64,000 bases of DNA from Poteriospumella lacustris. Taxonomy: Eukaryota; Sar; Chrysophyceae; Chromulinales; Dinobryaceae. Shown one piece after another: positions 1-11,571 of this stretch; within the stretch, counting starts at the first letter, position 1, and every line of letters starts with the position of its first letter. The stretch lies in the NCBI GenBank assembly GCA_008000375.1, contig SMOI01000016.1, positions 62,001 to 126,000 on the forward strand, read 5' to 3'. A model generated the notes under the pieces. That model searched no databases. It saw only the letters and a list, made by a program, of their open reading frames with translations, and was not told the DNA's origin. The position numbers and the translations under genes were made by a program.

Positions 1-1
1 C

Positions 2-1721
2 ACGCCGCACCGCGCGAAGAAACAACGCCGACAGTATTCTGCCGGCACCAGCAGCGCTGCTGCCAACGTGGACAGTGCATCAATGTCCGCACCCACACCC
101 GCGGTACCTTCATCCTCGGCCGCCGTAACGGATCGTTGTTCGTGTCCGCCGCTCGGGTGGCTGTGGCTGACCTCGGCGTGTCTGTCGCGTGGCGCCCAGG
201 GCCGCATCGTGCCGTACAGCGTCTGCGGCGATTGCCACCATGTGCGGTCTGGGTATCGCGAGTACCGCAATTTTGAGTTGGGCGTCTTGCTCACGTCCAC
301 GTCCAAGCGGCAGTACGTGGCGTTGACACCCACATGTCCTGTGCATCGGTCTCTGTGCTCGCCAACACGAGGCGGAGGTGGCGGCGCTACCACGCCTTCC
401 ACGGCAGCGTTCTCGGCTGCTGCCAGCAATGTGGATGCTGAGCACCGCATCTTACCGCTGCCGTTACCGTATCAAGCCACAGGCAGTCGACCGTACTGCA
501 ACGAGCGCCACGAGTTGCTGGTCTGTCCCTATTTCCACCAGCAGCGCGAGGTAGGCCCTCGTTGACTCTCCTGCACGCCCACGCACCGTACTCACTCGTT
601 TGCTGATCTGGCTCCTTTCTTCTGCGTAGATACCCATGTACCTCAGCGAATTTCGCAGCCGCGATCCGCTCTTCTGCTCGTATCCAGCGTCGCCCAGCAC
701 GAAGCTACAGGAGCATCTGACCTCTCTGCATCGCTTGCTGTCGCTGGGCCACAAGCGGCGCTTCGGGCAATCGACGCAAGAGGCGGAGCAAGCGGCGGCA
801 GATGGTGTGGCCTCGCTTCTCGCCCGCCATCATACCGTTGGGGACACCCGCCGAGACACCGCTGCACGCGCTGCATCTGAAATGCAGTGTCGACCGCCCA
901 AGCGACGACGCTTCGCCTTTCAGCCCACCGCTGGCGCTACCGACGCAGCAGCGCATCGCAGTCGGTCGGAGGAGGTGCCGGTGCCGCAGTCAGTCAGCGA
1001 TACCCCCGGCTACACACGATCGGTGTCTGATTCGGTGCTTTGCAGCCCCGGCGCAGGACGTGGACGGGGCGACGAGGTCGCCGCCCTCGATGATGCGGCG
1101 TTGCCGTCGATGCCACCGTCATCGCAAACTGCACACGACGAGCGGTCGCAGAAGCAGCGTCAGCGAGCCTCGTACCCTCCGGACAAGTTCTCCTCGTCCC
1201 AGTCGCAGCACCGCACACAGACGCAGCACGCACAAATCGTGCGCTTTTTCCCGCCGCCGCCATGGACAGACGACGCCGACGACGACGCCGAAGACACCGA
1301 CAACGAACGCGACGACGCGATGGACACCGGTGACAGTGACGATGGCGATGACCGCCGCAGCTGCGCTGAACCAGCGGTGGGCCACGCTGCTGCGCCATGG
1401 GAAGACGGCGGTGAGGTCTTCTCTCCGATGGGCGCCTCTCGAGACACCTTCGCCGCGTGGAGATCACCGTCGGCTCCGCGGAGATCGTCGTTCAGTTTGC
1501 AGTCCATCCAAACGCCCAGTGGCGACGTCGTCTACCGATTGGAGGCTACCGTCGATGAAGGTGCACTTTCCTCGCCCAGTGCCAACCCGTCGGCACGCTG
1601 CAGTTTCCTAGGCAGTCACAAGGACGACGCCGAACCGGCGGCAGAGGAGTATTCCCTGGCGAGAGAGATCAACGCCGATGGCCACGTCGTCTACACGCTC
1701 AAACGGACACTGCGCAGCTGA
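2..1721 (+). CDS. Tyrosyl-DNA phosphodiesterase 1-like protein, C-terminal part (5' end outside window)
   Basis: Two exons, 2-550 and 630-1721, join in phase 0 across a 79-bp GT-AG intron and give 546 visible residues. The first part matches the TDP1 C-terminal half in order: 'WLWLTSACLSRGAQG' resembles the TDP1 block W-x-L-x-TSANLSxAAWG, followed by 'YRNFELGVLL' and 'PLPLPYQATGSRPYCNERHE'. TDP1 removes topoisomerase-I peptides from DNA 3' ends. The conserved Asn of the second HKN site (TSAN) is Cys here, and the upstream His/Lys motif is not clearly visible ('PHRAKKQ'), so activity is uncertain. The last roughly 300 residues are an acidic, Ser/Arg-rich low-complexity tail that human TDP1 lacks. 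The open frame runs off the left edge. It could instead be a diverged PLD-family protein; the family call is moderately secure. Confidence 0.55.
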
Positions 1722-1912
1722 CGCACGACCAACCTACAGCCACAGCCATTGCAGTGTCGGTCTTTCTCTTCGGTCTGTTTTCTGTGTAACCGGACGTGCA
1801 TCAACACTCCGCATCGTTATATTGGCACAGCCATTTTACAGCTCGTCGAACCACCCACCCCCACAGGACTACAACACCTCACGGCTCCCCGCTGTTCTCT
1901 CGCTGGCGACGA

Positions 1913-3309
1913 TTACTTCTTGTGCGCGGTGATAATGACGAACTTGATCACACCCTTTCTCAATCCCTCGCGCATCCACATCTATGTACAGTAAATCCAC
2001 CGAGACAACGCGTCAACACGGGCCACCGTCACAGTCACAGTCAGTCGCACAACCGCAGCGCCACTTACCGAGGCTATCGCACCCTTGATCGTCATCATAC
2101 CCGATCGAAGCATTTTGATGAAATTGGTCGGGACCAGTGCACTGCGGATGACGGCTGGCCAGAAAGGCAACACATACGTTGACCAGTCCTCCGAGCGCAC
2201 GTCCTGCAGGCCCATGTCCGTCACCAATTTCACATAGTCCGACGCGGGCACCCAGGCAGGGAGATAATACACTGTACAGTCACGGCGTTTTGGATAGGAT
2301 AAGCGATTGATACCATGGCCCATTGACGCTGGTGTGCGTGTGCATACCTGTGCTGATTTTGTTGAGCAGTTTGAGTTCCCACGAGGCCAACTTCGTCTCG
2401 CCGGGGCGCAACTCACGATGACACCACGTGACGATGATGATCCGACCGTCAGGCTTGGTCACACGGAACAACTCGTTGACAAAGCGCTTCTTGTCAGGCA
2501 TATGCTCGCCAGATTCCATGCTCCACGCTGCACAGACAAACAATGCATCATCGATCAACGGTGTGCGGTTAGAGGTGTTGCACCAAATTAGGCGAAAGGA
2601 AAAGCGACGGAAACGCACTCAGATCGAAGGAATTATTCGGGAATGGCATATTCATCGCATCTGCGACTTGATAATGCAGTGCATGAGACAAGTTCACCTT
2701 GGCACTGAATGCATTGGCGCGTTGCACTTGGTACGGTGACAGCGACAAACCCTCCGCTGACCCGCCGTATTTCTTCACGATGTAGCGACTGCTTCCACCG
2801 ACACCGCAGCCCACATCGACCATTTTCTTCCCAGCAAATTGAGGAAATGGCTTCTTGTACGCATATTCCAACGATTTCTCGATCATCAAGCGCTGGGCTG
2901 CCTGATGGTCGCGGAAATCTGGCGTTGGGTAGTACCCATGATGCATGTCCTCACCCTGCGAACGGCAGCAAGAAAAAAAGATAATGAACATTCACCGCTA
3001 AAAAGGGAAAGTGAACGGACGGATAGACTTACCCAAATATCTAGCCAAATTCCCGAAGACTGTTGACGTGCAAGTTCGACGCGTCAGCTGCGGTGATGCA
3101 CATAGAGCGAGATCAGAGGCGCTTACCTGGTCGTAGAGCTGAGCGATTCCATCTTTCAATTCTTTATCGGATTGATACGGTGTCGTTGCATCCGACTGAG
3201 CTCTCGGAGTCATCAATTTCTTGATATGTCCACCAACGGCCTTGAAGGAGAAACCCCGACAAACAGCCAGACAAACGGCCACCAAAACAAACGCACTCTC
3301 TTTCCACAT
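1913..3309 (-). CDS. Gamma-tocopherol methyltransferase-like SAM-dependent methyltransferase
   Basis: Six exons on the minus strand: 3309-3127, 3059-3033 (27 nt), 2955-2619, 2527-2348, 2271-2069, 1981-1913. All introns are GT-AG (67, 77, 91, 76, 87 bp) and the exons sum to 999 nt, 332 residues. The core matches the plant gamma-TMT family: 'LYDQSSGIWLDIWGEDMHHG' (position of the family's YDxSSxxWExxWGxHMHHGYY), SAM motif I 'VDVGCGVGGS' near residue 116, then 'DLTWSMESGEHMPDKK' and a C-terminal 'GVIKFVIIT'. Members methylate tocopherols or small amines with SAM. The chosen ATG gives a signal peptide (about residues 1-20, MWKESAFVLVAVCLAVC) followed by Arg-Gly-Phe, which suggests entry to the secretory route and perhaps a complex plastid. 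Substrate cannot be told from sequence. The gene is divergent from the ankyrin gene at 3812. Confidence 0.85.
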
Positions 3310-3811
3310 GTCACAACCACTCAAAACTCTATAGAAATCACCACAAGACCCTTGATTGCGATGTGATTGTGCAAGAGACTCATGCCAATTAGACCATTGA
3401 GTCATCATCGCTGGGGTTGCAGCATCACCTGACGAAGACAGATTTGCACCCAAAAGCGACGCCGACCTTTCCGTATGTCTCCAAAAGTGACGTTGATTCT
3501 TCATCTCCCACCACAGCGCCAAAAATGAAACCGCTCGGAGTGCAAACGGTCGCCTGTGGAATGAATCGATGCGAAAGAGCAACAAGTGGCCTTGTGATTA
3601 GGCGCCCCATCGTGATTCTGTGATTAGTGATTAGATAGGCAATATATGGTAAGGCCTTGTTTTTGGGTGCGCTCATTGTTGGGACGGATATTCAACGACG
3701 AAAATAATATGAGCCGTCGGGTTCTCCTCTGCTCGACGTGAAGACAACCTCGGCAGAGCAATTGCTTCATATCGCGTGTTTTGTTCCCATATTATCATCA
3801 ACGGGTAAACA
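3310..3811. other. Divergent intergenic region
   Basis: About 500 bp between the divergent methyltransferase and ankyrin genes. It must hold both promoters. I see no convincing gene, repeat or recognisable promoter element; the short open frames here have no protein-like features. Confidence 0.5.
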
Positions 3812-6800
3812 ATGTGGAAAAAGTCGCAGGCCTTCCGCGAAGAGTTCAACAATGATGACGCTTCGGTGTCGTTTTCTGTCGATTCGAACATGTACACGGA
3901 GCTGGGTATCCGCAAGCCCAAGAAAGGAGAAGAAAACACTCATGACATGGAAAAGATCTATAAATATCAGTTGGAAAAGGATCTAGAGAAGATTGTGAAG
4001 CGAAAGGGAACTTACAAGGCCAGAGCTGAGATGTTCACGAAAATTCGCGAGTCCGACCCGGAGTATCGGCAAATCGCTTTGCCAGCCGACTTAGGTGCGC
4101 GCGGCGACTTTGCTGCAGTGGACCTGGAGCTAAAGAATCACAGTTGGCAGTCAACGTCGAAGCCGTACGGTGAGATTGCTCACAAACGATACCTCGAGTA
4201 CCTTGCGAACCTGCCCAAGGGCCCCACCAAAGATGAGATCCAAGACAAACAGCAGCGTCACATGGACCGCGAATTGTGGGAGAAAGTCGTGTAAGTCTCT
4301 TTATGTGTTAATTTGAGTGATTCTTCCATTTTCTGCCATTTTCTATCATTTTCTATCATTTTCTATCATTTTCTATCATTTTCTATCATTTTCTGCCATT
4401 TTCCAACGCTTTTTTCCAACTGTTTTTAACCGCTTCCTGCTTCCTACGACCTACGACAGGGAAGGACGACTGGATCCAACACAACGCGACGAAAATCGTA
4501 AAAAGCAAGAACTCCTTCGCAAGCAGCGTCGACTGATGGGTGAAGATGAAGACGGCGAGGACACGATCGTGTTGGATCGGGACCAGCTTCGGCGGAAGGC
4601 GTTTCTCGAAAACGAGTTCGGCGAAATGCGCTATCGTCCCACCGAACGGGAATTCCATCGCTCGATGCGGGATTGGCATCGTGGTATTCATTACCCTTTC
4701 ACTACTGACAAAGGCTTCCCGGTGCTCGTGCGGCGGAAGATTCACTCGGTGAAGAACGAAGAGAAGAACGTTGTCCCGGACGTGAAGCGGCCGAAGTCGG
4801 CGCCGATCACCTCCGATCGGTTCATTCAGGGTAATTACGGACAAGAAAAGCGATTTGCCGAGTTCCTGGCGCAGCAAAACTTCGACAAAGCCGAAGAATA
4901 TCTGCAGAACGACCGCAAACGAGAAGAGAAGAAGAAGTTGCGCGAAGAACGACGCAAACGCGAGGCCACGTTACGCCGGCGACGTGGTGGTCAGCAAGGC
5001 GTGGAGATCGCCTTGATGGTGAATGATGCAAAATGGGCGCAGATGGAAGAGAAACACGTGAAGAACGTCCACGCGGAGAAGGTTCGCGGCGACGACGACT
5101 TCATTTTGGGCGACGATGGCGTCGGGGGCGAAGGCGGCGTGGTCATGCGACAGGGCATCGACGCCGCGTCGTCCTCTTCATCCTCGTCGTCCTCTTCGTC
5201 GTCTGGGAGCCATAGCGGGGAGAACAAGGACAGCTATGAGAGGGAAGATGATGACGACGATGATGACGACGACGACGACGACAACGACGACGACGATGAA
5301 GACGACGATGAAGACGACGAAGACGACGAGGACGAGGCGGAAGAGAAGGCTGACGAAGAGGGCGAGGCGAAGAAGGACGACGACGGAGACGACGGCGCTG
5401 AAGCGCCCAAAGCGAAGAAACGAGGCAAAGGCAAGAAAGGAACCGGCAAGAAACCCAAGCACACGCTTTCTCCCGAAGAGCGAGCCCGCGTGGAGCGAGA
5501 ACGTCGACGACAGCAGCGCGCGCGGGAACAGCTGTACCAGCGACATCGCACGTGTCTGTCGTATTTCCTGGGTGACTCGTCCGTAGACTGGCAATATCTA
5601 CGGGAGACCTTCTACGACCGCGTGTATTTCTCGGGCAAACGCGTCTACGACGCGGTCTTGCCCCCGTCGCGTGCGCAGCAGTACCGTCAGGAGCTGAATC
5701 TGACGCAGGAGCGACGCAAGGACCGTTTCGACATCGGCATCGACAAGGAAATGAACACCCAACGTCGCACCTGTTTGTCGACACTGCTTCGGGGCCCCGG
5801 ATACCTCGTGGCACGTCTACGACGCCGCGTAGAGGAGGCCTACGAAGACTCGCTGCTACAGGTGCGTGTCTGCGTCGCATCGCTTTGTGCGGGAGGTGGA
5901 ACGGCGTCTCCGGTGGGACGCTGGTGCCCCTCTGTAGCGGCCCTATCTAACCAAAACAGCGCCCCCTGTCTCTCTGTGTGTGCTGTGTTGCCTGTAGAAA
6001 GCGGCGCATTCGGCGTACCGACGGTTCCATTATTATGTCCTCGATGCGTCGGAGATACCCAGCGCCACGTCGCGTTTCAAACAAGAAGCGTTGAAGAAGC
6101 TGCATCGTGTGAAGCAGGATCTCCACGAACACCAGTTCAAAGAGCAATTGCTGCAGCTGCGCGAAGACGAATTGAGCACCGACGCGATGATCAAGTTTCT
6201 GAAACGCAAACGCAGCGAGCTCACCGACGAGATCCACAACGTGGAAGACGACTTGAAAGACGCCAAGGACAACAACGCACCCGTGGCGCACTACGCCGAG
6301 CGATTGGCGAAGCTACGCACCCGGCTGCACTACTGCGACCTGTTGGAACAGGACCGACTGCAGCGGGAGCAGTCGGTACAGGTGATGCTCACGGTGGCCG
6401 AACAGATGCTACGGCGTAAAGAATCGGACATTGAGGCCCTGACCGAGTCGTGGCTGGAGCGGCGGTGGTATGCCTTTCTGAATCGCGTTCAAGAGATGAA
6501 GAAATCGGGACTGGCGATGTTGGAGTCGGTCGACAAGCACAAGGCGAACACGACGATTCGTCTCTTGCCACCGCCGTCGAAGGATCACAACAACTACGCG
6601 ACGGAGGTCAAGAAACTGCTCCAGCGGCGTATCCGAGAGCGACAACGCGACGCGTGGATGAATCGTCGCTTGGGATGGGTCGTGGGCAAAGAGCCCAAGC
6701 TGGAGGACCAGGAGTTCACCCTCGACGACTTGATGGTCGCCTGCGCCGCGGGCAACTACCGCGAGGTGCTCGACATCCTCGATCCACGGATGACCTGGGA

Positions 6801-8022
6801 CGAGGCGGTGGATCCAGCCGACTTAGACGAAACGAAGCCCACGACGGCGACCAGTAAGATCAACGCGGTGAACTTCGACACGATGACGCCGCTGTACGCG
6901 ACGTTGATGGTGGTGCTGAAGCGACAAATCGTCGACGAAACGGTCGACCTCGCCGAGTGGCAATTGTCACCGCTGCAGCGGTTTCAACGTCGTGTACGCA
7001 ACGTGTTGCTGCAAAAGGGGGATTGGAACCAGCCTCGCTTTGATCTGGTCATCATGATTCTCTTGTTTTACGGCGCGAACTTGAACTTCGCGCGCGCCGA
7101 ATACAACACCGACGGCGAAACGATCTTACACGTCGCGTGCAAAATGGGCGCGGCCGATGTCGTCGAATGGATGCTGCAGCAGGGAGTAGACTGCAATCAA
7201 CTGACCTCGCGTGATTTCCGATTGCCGTTGATGTTGGCGGTCGAGCGGAACCATTTGTCGGTGGCGATGATTCTGCTGCGCTACGGCGCGGTCATCGCGG
7301 TGAACCATCAAGATCGATTGGGCAACACCGTCATGCACGAGGCCGCTCGCTATGCCAGTCTACTGCTCACCAAGGTCTTGTTGATCTCCGGTGCGTTGAC
7401 GCACAAGCGAAACGTCGAAGGGAAGTTGCCGACGGAGATTGCGCAGTCGATGAATCGCATCGAAGTGATGACGACGATGCAGTCGTACCGCGACGGCAGC
7501 ATCGAACATCTCGTGCGCCTGGAGTTCTTGCGCCAAATGACGCCCGAGAGCATGACGATGTTCCTGCACGCGATGGGTGACGACTTCGGAGCGGTCAACG
7601 AGGCAGCCGACCAGCAGCAGCAGTCGCTGTCGATTGACACGTCCTGGGACACCGTCCAGGGCGGCCACCAGCATCAGCACCACGCTCATCATCACCGCGA
7701 GCCGAAACTGATGACGACGAGCGAGAAGCGCGTGATGAAGATCTGGAAGCCGTATCTGAAGGGCGCGAAGATCAACCCGTTGAAGGCGGGCGACAACTTC
7801 ATCAACCCCGCGGACATTCGCGCGGCCCAGCGCGGGATACCCGAGGGAGAGCACGAAGACAACGACTTGGACCACATCGACGGGGCGATTCCCGTCTTTT
7901 CCGATTCGTCAAAGCAAGGCGGCGGCATTTCGTCCACGAAGACGACGAATACCAGCGACTACGTCGCCTCCGCCCCGCGGGTACGCCGAACCATGCTGCA
8001 GTTGTCCTTCGCGAAGAAATGA
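3812..8022 (+). CDS. Large ankyrin-repeat protein with acidic and coiled-coil regions (1301 aa)
   Basis: Three exons, 3812-4290, 4460-5861 and 5998-8022, separated by GT-AG introns of 169 and 136 bp; phases close exactly to 1301 residues. The start is the ATG of 'MWKKSQAFREEFNN'. The N-terminal 450 residues are charged and helical with Lys/Arg/Glu runs. They are followed by a Ser run and an Asp/Glu-rich stretch (coded near 5170-5400), then a basic segment 'KAKKRGKGKKGTGKK'. A long coiled-coil region follows (coded about 6090-6660). The C-terminal third has ankyrin-like units, for example 'NTDGETILHVACKMGAADVV' and the following 'RLPLMLAVERNHLSVAMILL'. A His-rich patch lies near 7670. No catalytic domain is recognisable; a scaffold or cytoskeletal role is only a guess. 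The first intron contains a 10-bp tandem repeat. Confidence 0.8.
4321..4400. repeat. 10-bp tandem repeat within an intron
   Basis: Eight consecutive 10-bp units. Five in the centre are identical (TTCTATCATT, 4341-4390), and TTCTGCCATT variants flank them. The array lies wholly inside intron 1 of the ankyrin gene (4291-4459), upstream of its acceptor, so its length should not alter the protein. Confidence 0.95.
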
Positions 8023-8816
8023 TGAGCCCCACGCGACGTTCGATGGGCCTCTTGGCTCTGTTGCCCCTCCCCTGTGGGCAGTGTGTATTTGAGTGTGTTT
8101 TCTGTAGAGTACGTTGTGTGTTTGACTTTATTCGAGTGTGTGTTTATGCACGTGCACTGTGCGTGGTGTGATGTGTGTATTTGTCTGTGTCCGTGTCTGC
8201 GTATGAACTGTCCAATGTGTGTGTGTGTATCTGTGGTGGTGGTCGTCGTATGCCACGTGGCGGCGAGGGGGGCCCTTCTCTTCCCTGTAAACTGCTTCTA
8301 AACACTCAGTGTTCGCTCTACAGGGGAAGGAGTTGCAGCGTAGCACGCGTTAACAGTTATTACACATCTCGCACAGCACAGCTCATTCAAACAGCGAAAC
8401 AGCGGCCAGCAACAATCATCTTTCAACAAATAACGGAGCGAATCATACGGCAGACGAAGCGTAAACGAGACAAAAGTCGACAGAAACAGGAACAGCAACG
8501 AGCGGCCGGGAGAGAGACAGTCGGCGACAGTGACGCGACGGTACATCGACCCCACTCCCCGCTCACCGCAGAATATGGAGATAATGCAAACAAAGAGGAA
8601 CAGAAACAAATTCACGCACACACATGCACAGTACAAGCCACGGCCAGCCTACGCGGTACGCCAGGTGGAACGATGATGACTCACCGATGGGTCATACCCA
8701 CGACGCCGTCGCCGGGACAGCAATGTGGCAGACAATGAGGGGTTGCACGAATGGCTTTCGGAAAATAATGCTCTGGAAGGCCACCGCTGCTTAACGATAA
8801 AGATACCCGGCAGACC
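8023..8816. other. Intergenic region between convergent genes, TG-rich
   Basis: About 790 bp between the 3' ends of the ankyrin gene and the first arrestin-fold gene. 8074-8240 is rich in TG/GT runs on the + strand, and 8350-8640 is A-rich with many CA/GA steps. No protein-like frame or structured RNA was recognised. Confidence 0.5.
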
Positions 8817-10067
8817 TCATTCCTGCAATAATGGTGCAGACGGCGCGGGGACGAACTCCGCAGCTGGCGCTGCACTGGGGAATGTCACAGCGACCGGTTC
8901 GGACGGTGGCTGTGCTGAAACAGCGGTCGCATCACTCACACGAATCATTGCCGTGGGGAAGAGGGTTGGGCGCCAGTTGTGGGGCAGATGGGTCACGTGC
9001 TCTTGTTGAGGCCTCGCCGGCCACAAGTGACCACTCATTCGCCGCGAGGGCCCCGCCTTCATCACGTGCAGCGACGACAATTCGTAGCGAACGTTGTGGA
9101 TGATGCTGTGATCAGCCGCTTGCAGATAAAGGACCAACGTGTGTGCTCGAGAGGCGAGACTACCGTAATGCGACGTGTGACATGTGGGGAGAACAAACGA
9201 ATCAGTGACCCACGACTGCTGCAGTCGAGCCGCTACTGCCTCCGAAGTCGTCGACGACAACGTCTCTAACGGAAGCGTATCCGTCTCACGAAGTGGCTTC
9301 ACTCCAGGAACACTAGATGAGCCCCGTTGACGACGAAAGATGACGTTTTCTTCCTTCGACGAGACGCCTTTGCCTTTCGTCTGCAGCGTCTCCTTCAGCT
9401 CCACGATGACGCAGGGAAACTTCGCGAGAGATTGGTTGCAGACGGCGTAGCGAAATCGCACCGGTTGTCCCATTTCTAAACGTGTATCGTCCATCAGCAG
9501 AACCAAACTCACCGCTCCAAGGAACATGCCAGCACGATACACCGCTTTCGTCACGGGAATGAGCAGTGAGGGACACAGTTCTCGTGGCCGAGGAGGCTTC
9601 GACACGAATAGCTCGTGAAAGTTGGCAATCCTTAGACGACTGCTCAAGTAAAAGGGCATGTCGAGATGGACATGCAGGAAATACCGCACGTAGAAATGTG
9701 CCACTTCTCTTCGGGGAACGCCCTGTCGCCCTGGCAGGTTTGCAGGAAGGTGAAGTACGAAGGGAAATTCATAATGACCGCTTCCTAGACGGTCCGCAAA
9801 GGTTGCAATTGGAAATTCCATGTCAAGAAACTTCCGCGATTCTTTGAATTCGGTGATTACGGTGCGGTACCCCTCGCCATCTTCATCGACGTACTTCTCA
9901 ACTTTGCTGGTGATTGCACACGAGAACTCTTCACCCACCAACCGGAACAGTAGAGCATTGGCGTCAATCGGACCATCACGGATACTCATGTGGATGCTTC
10001 CTGTAACTGCAGAATTCGACGCAAAAGGACCTTTGGAATCCAAGGCGACGGCGACTTGATTTGACAA
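8817..10067 (-). CDS. Arrestin-fold protein (copy A), start codon unclear
   Basis: A single open frame of about 417 codons resembling the three arrestin-fold genes downstream: N-terminal 'VAVALDSKGPF' aligns with 'IAVQLDQSGPI' of copy C, then 'GHYEFPFVLHLPANLPGRQG' with 'RYEFPFVLTLPFGLPGKQG', and 'NFHELFV' with 'NHQEVFL'. Alpha-arrestin/Vps26-like folds act as adaptors in membrane-protein trafficking. The frame is intact, but no ATG exists where the paralogs start (MG...). The left-most usable codon is TTG at 10067. The nearby ATG GGC at 10083-10081 is in another frame, one base off. Either a small indel broke the start, a short 5' exon was missed, or translation begins at the internal Met about 28 codons in ('HMSIRDG'). 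It is the most diverged of the four copies and lacks the C-terminal helical domain of copies C and D. Confidence 0.75.
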   Translation of the reverse strand: MSNQVAVALDSKGPFASNSAVTGSIHMSIRDGPIDANALLFRLVGEEFSCAITSKVEKYVDEDGEGYRTVITEFKESRKFLDMEFPIATFADRLGSGHYEFPFVLHLPANLPGRQGVPRREVAHFYVRYFLHVHLDMPFYLSSRLRIANFHELFVSKPPRPRELCPSLLIPVTKAVYRAGMFLGAVSLVLLMDDTRLEMGQPVRFRYAVCNQSLAKFPCVIVELKETLQTKGKGVSSKEENVIFRRQRGSSSVPGVKPLRETDTLPLETLSSTTSEAVAARLQQSWVTDSFVLPTCHTSHYGSLASRAHTLVLYLQAADHSIIHNVRYELSSLHVMKAGPSRRMSGHLWPARPQQEHVTHLPHNWRPTLFPTAMIRVSDATAVSAQPPSEPVAVTFPSAAPAAEFVPAPSAPLLQE

Positions 10068-10083
10068 CGACTGACACGCCCAT

Positions 10084-10443
10084 GATTTGATAAAAAAGAC
10101 GTCAATGAATTACTTTCACTTCCTGACCGATCAAGAGACAAATAGGCAATCGACACTGTGCTGTAGCGTAGAAAGTACTTGTAACGCTACAAGTACACTA
10201 GTATTCGAGCAAGATTGGAGATCCAAGATGCGATGGTTCCCAGCGCTTCCTCGCGCACAAGTGACGGTGGCGGTTACAAAAAACAATGGTGACCCTTGAC
10301 AACAGATTCGAGGTGGAAATCAAAAGATTCGACCAAAAAAGAGTTCCTATCACGCTACAGTTATTTTTTGTCGTCATGAACTGTCGCAGATTCGGTGGAA
10401 ATCATAATCGAATTGTGTTGTAGTGAAGTGATTGTGGATTAAA
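10084..10443. other. Divergent intergenic region between arrestin copies A and B
   Basis: 360 bp that must contain both promoters. A small direct/inverted motif around 'CTTGTAACGCTACAAG' (10179-10194) is a near-perfect palindrome. Nothing else stands out. Confidence 0.45.
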
Positions 10444-11571
10444 ATGGGAAATGCGAGTGGACGCGTTGGGCCCGCGGCAAAAGTGTATGTGGGCATTCTT
10501 CTCGACAACCCCGATGCTTTTTACCCGGCTGGTAGCCAGATATCTGGACGCGTTTGCCTTCAGGTGGATGAAGATTCCTATCGAGCAGCAAGCTTGAATA
10601 TACGATTCATCGGACAAGAGGCGACGTGTGCCAGCTACGACACAACATCTACTGACAGCGACGGTAGTTCGACGTCCTCCACTGTCTATGTGTATGATTC
10701 GTTGGAGTTTCTTTCCATCGATGTGCCCATTTTCATGTTTCCGAACGCGACCGTTGCGAGCGGTTGCTATGAGCACCCGTTCGTGTTCCACGTGCCTCCC
10801 GGTTTGCCAGGCAAAGAAGGTGTGAAGATCGGTACATACTTCGCAATTGAGTACATGTTGGAGGCGAGGCTTACTCTTGCCACTGGTGTGGCCGAGGTGA
10901 AGAACTTTCACGAAGTGTTCATCGCCAGTCCTCCACGCCCCGTCACTATCTCTCCCGTCACGGGTGACCCGGTCACACTTGATGTTTTCAACTGCTGTTT
11001 CCATCGCGGAAGAGTATCCTTGATGGCAAACATGAGTGATGCAAATGTAGCGGTCGGCGAAGGGCTGGGCATCGATATCGGTCTGATCAATGAGTCGCTT
11101 TCGAACGTGCGCTCGGTGACTATCGCGTTGAGGCAAACGGGTTCGTGGACGGCAAAAGGTGTTCCCTTCACATCAGTGGTGGAACTGTATCATCGTCGTA
11201 TTCGCCCCTCGGAGCTGGTCAATTCTGCCCGCGTGCCCAAACATAGGGCATCTAGTGGGTCGCCATATACAGCAGTGAACTTCCTGGAGCACGTGGGGAA
11301 CGAGCTGACGCATGTGGATCTGGAGTGTCCGGCGGCTCGTTCGACGGTGAAAGGGAAGACGGGCAGCGTGACGTATACACTCGTGATCACTGCACATGTG
11401 GGTTTCTGTAGCACAAAGCCTATCCTGGAATTGCCAGTGATAGTCTACGGTGGACTACCGCCGGGGTCGGCCAAGCCGCAGGTCGGCCAGGCATTCACAC
11501 TGCCACCGACGTGGGCGCCGATGACAGCCCCATCGGTCGCCATCGATGTGGCCCCGGCGGTGTCGATTTAA
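10444..11571 (+). CDS. Arrestin-fold protein (copy B, 375 aa)
   Basis: Intronless frame beginning 'MGNASGRVGPAAKVYVGILL'. The two beta-sandwich arrestin halves are recognisable. The N-terminal half contains 'FIGQEATC', 'YEHPFVFHVPPGLPGKEG' and 'EVKNFHEVF'. The C-terminal half contains 'NCCFHRGRVSLMANMSDANV', 'VGEGLGIDIGLINES' and 'ARSTVKGKTGSV', all matching copies C and D position by position. It ends soon after 'PPGSAKPQVGQAF' and lacks the roughly 130-residue C-terminal helical domain of C and D. It is likely a soluble trafficking or signalling adaptor. It is transcribed away from copy A and convergent with the EGF-like gene. The ATG at 10444 is preferred over an upstream in-frame TTG. Confidence 0.85.
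   Translation: MGNASGRVGPAAKVYVGILLDNPDAFYPAGSQISGRVCLQVDEDSYRAASLNIRFIGQEATCASYDTTSTDSDGSSTSSTVYVYDSLEFLSIDVPIFMFPNATVASGCYEHPFVFHVPPGLPGKEGVKIGTYFAIEYMLEARLTLATGVAEVKNFHEVFIASPPRPVTISPVTGDPVTLDVFNCCFHRGRVSLMANMSDANVAVGEGLGIDIGLINESLSNVRSVTIALRQTGSWTAKGVPFTSVVELYHRRIRPSELVNSARVPKHRASSGSPYTAVNFLEHVGNELTHVDLECPAARSTVKGKTGSVTYTLVITAHVGFCSTKPILELPVIVYGGLPPGSAKPQVGQAFTLPPTWAPMTAPSVAIDVAPAVSI

Noticed and set aside
5143-5880. Antisense frames of up to 245 codons opposite the acidic part of the large ankyrin gene
   Set aside because: They are mirror images of GAC/GAT repeats (poly-Ser, poly-Arg or poly-Val); the sense gene is well supported by splicing and ankyrin repeats.
10087-10299. 70-codon + strand frame between arrestin copies A and B
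   Set aside because: No family features, and it occupies a divergent promoter.
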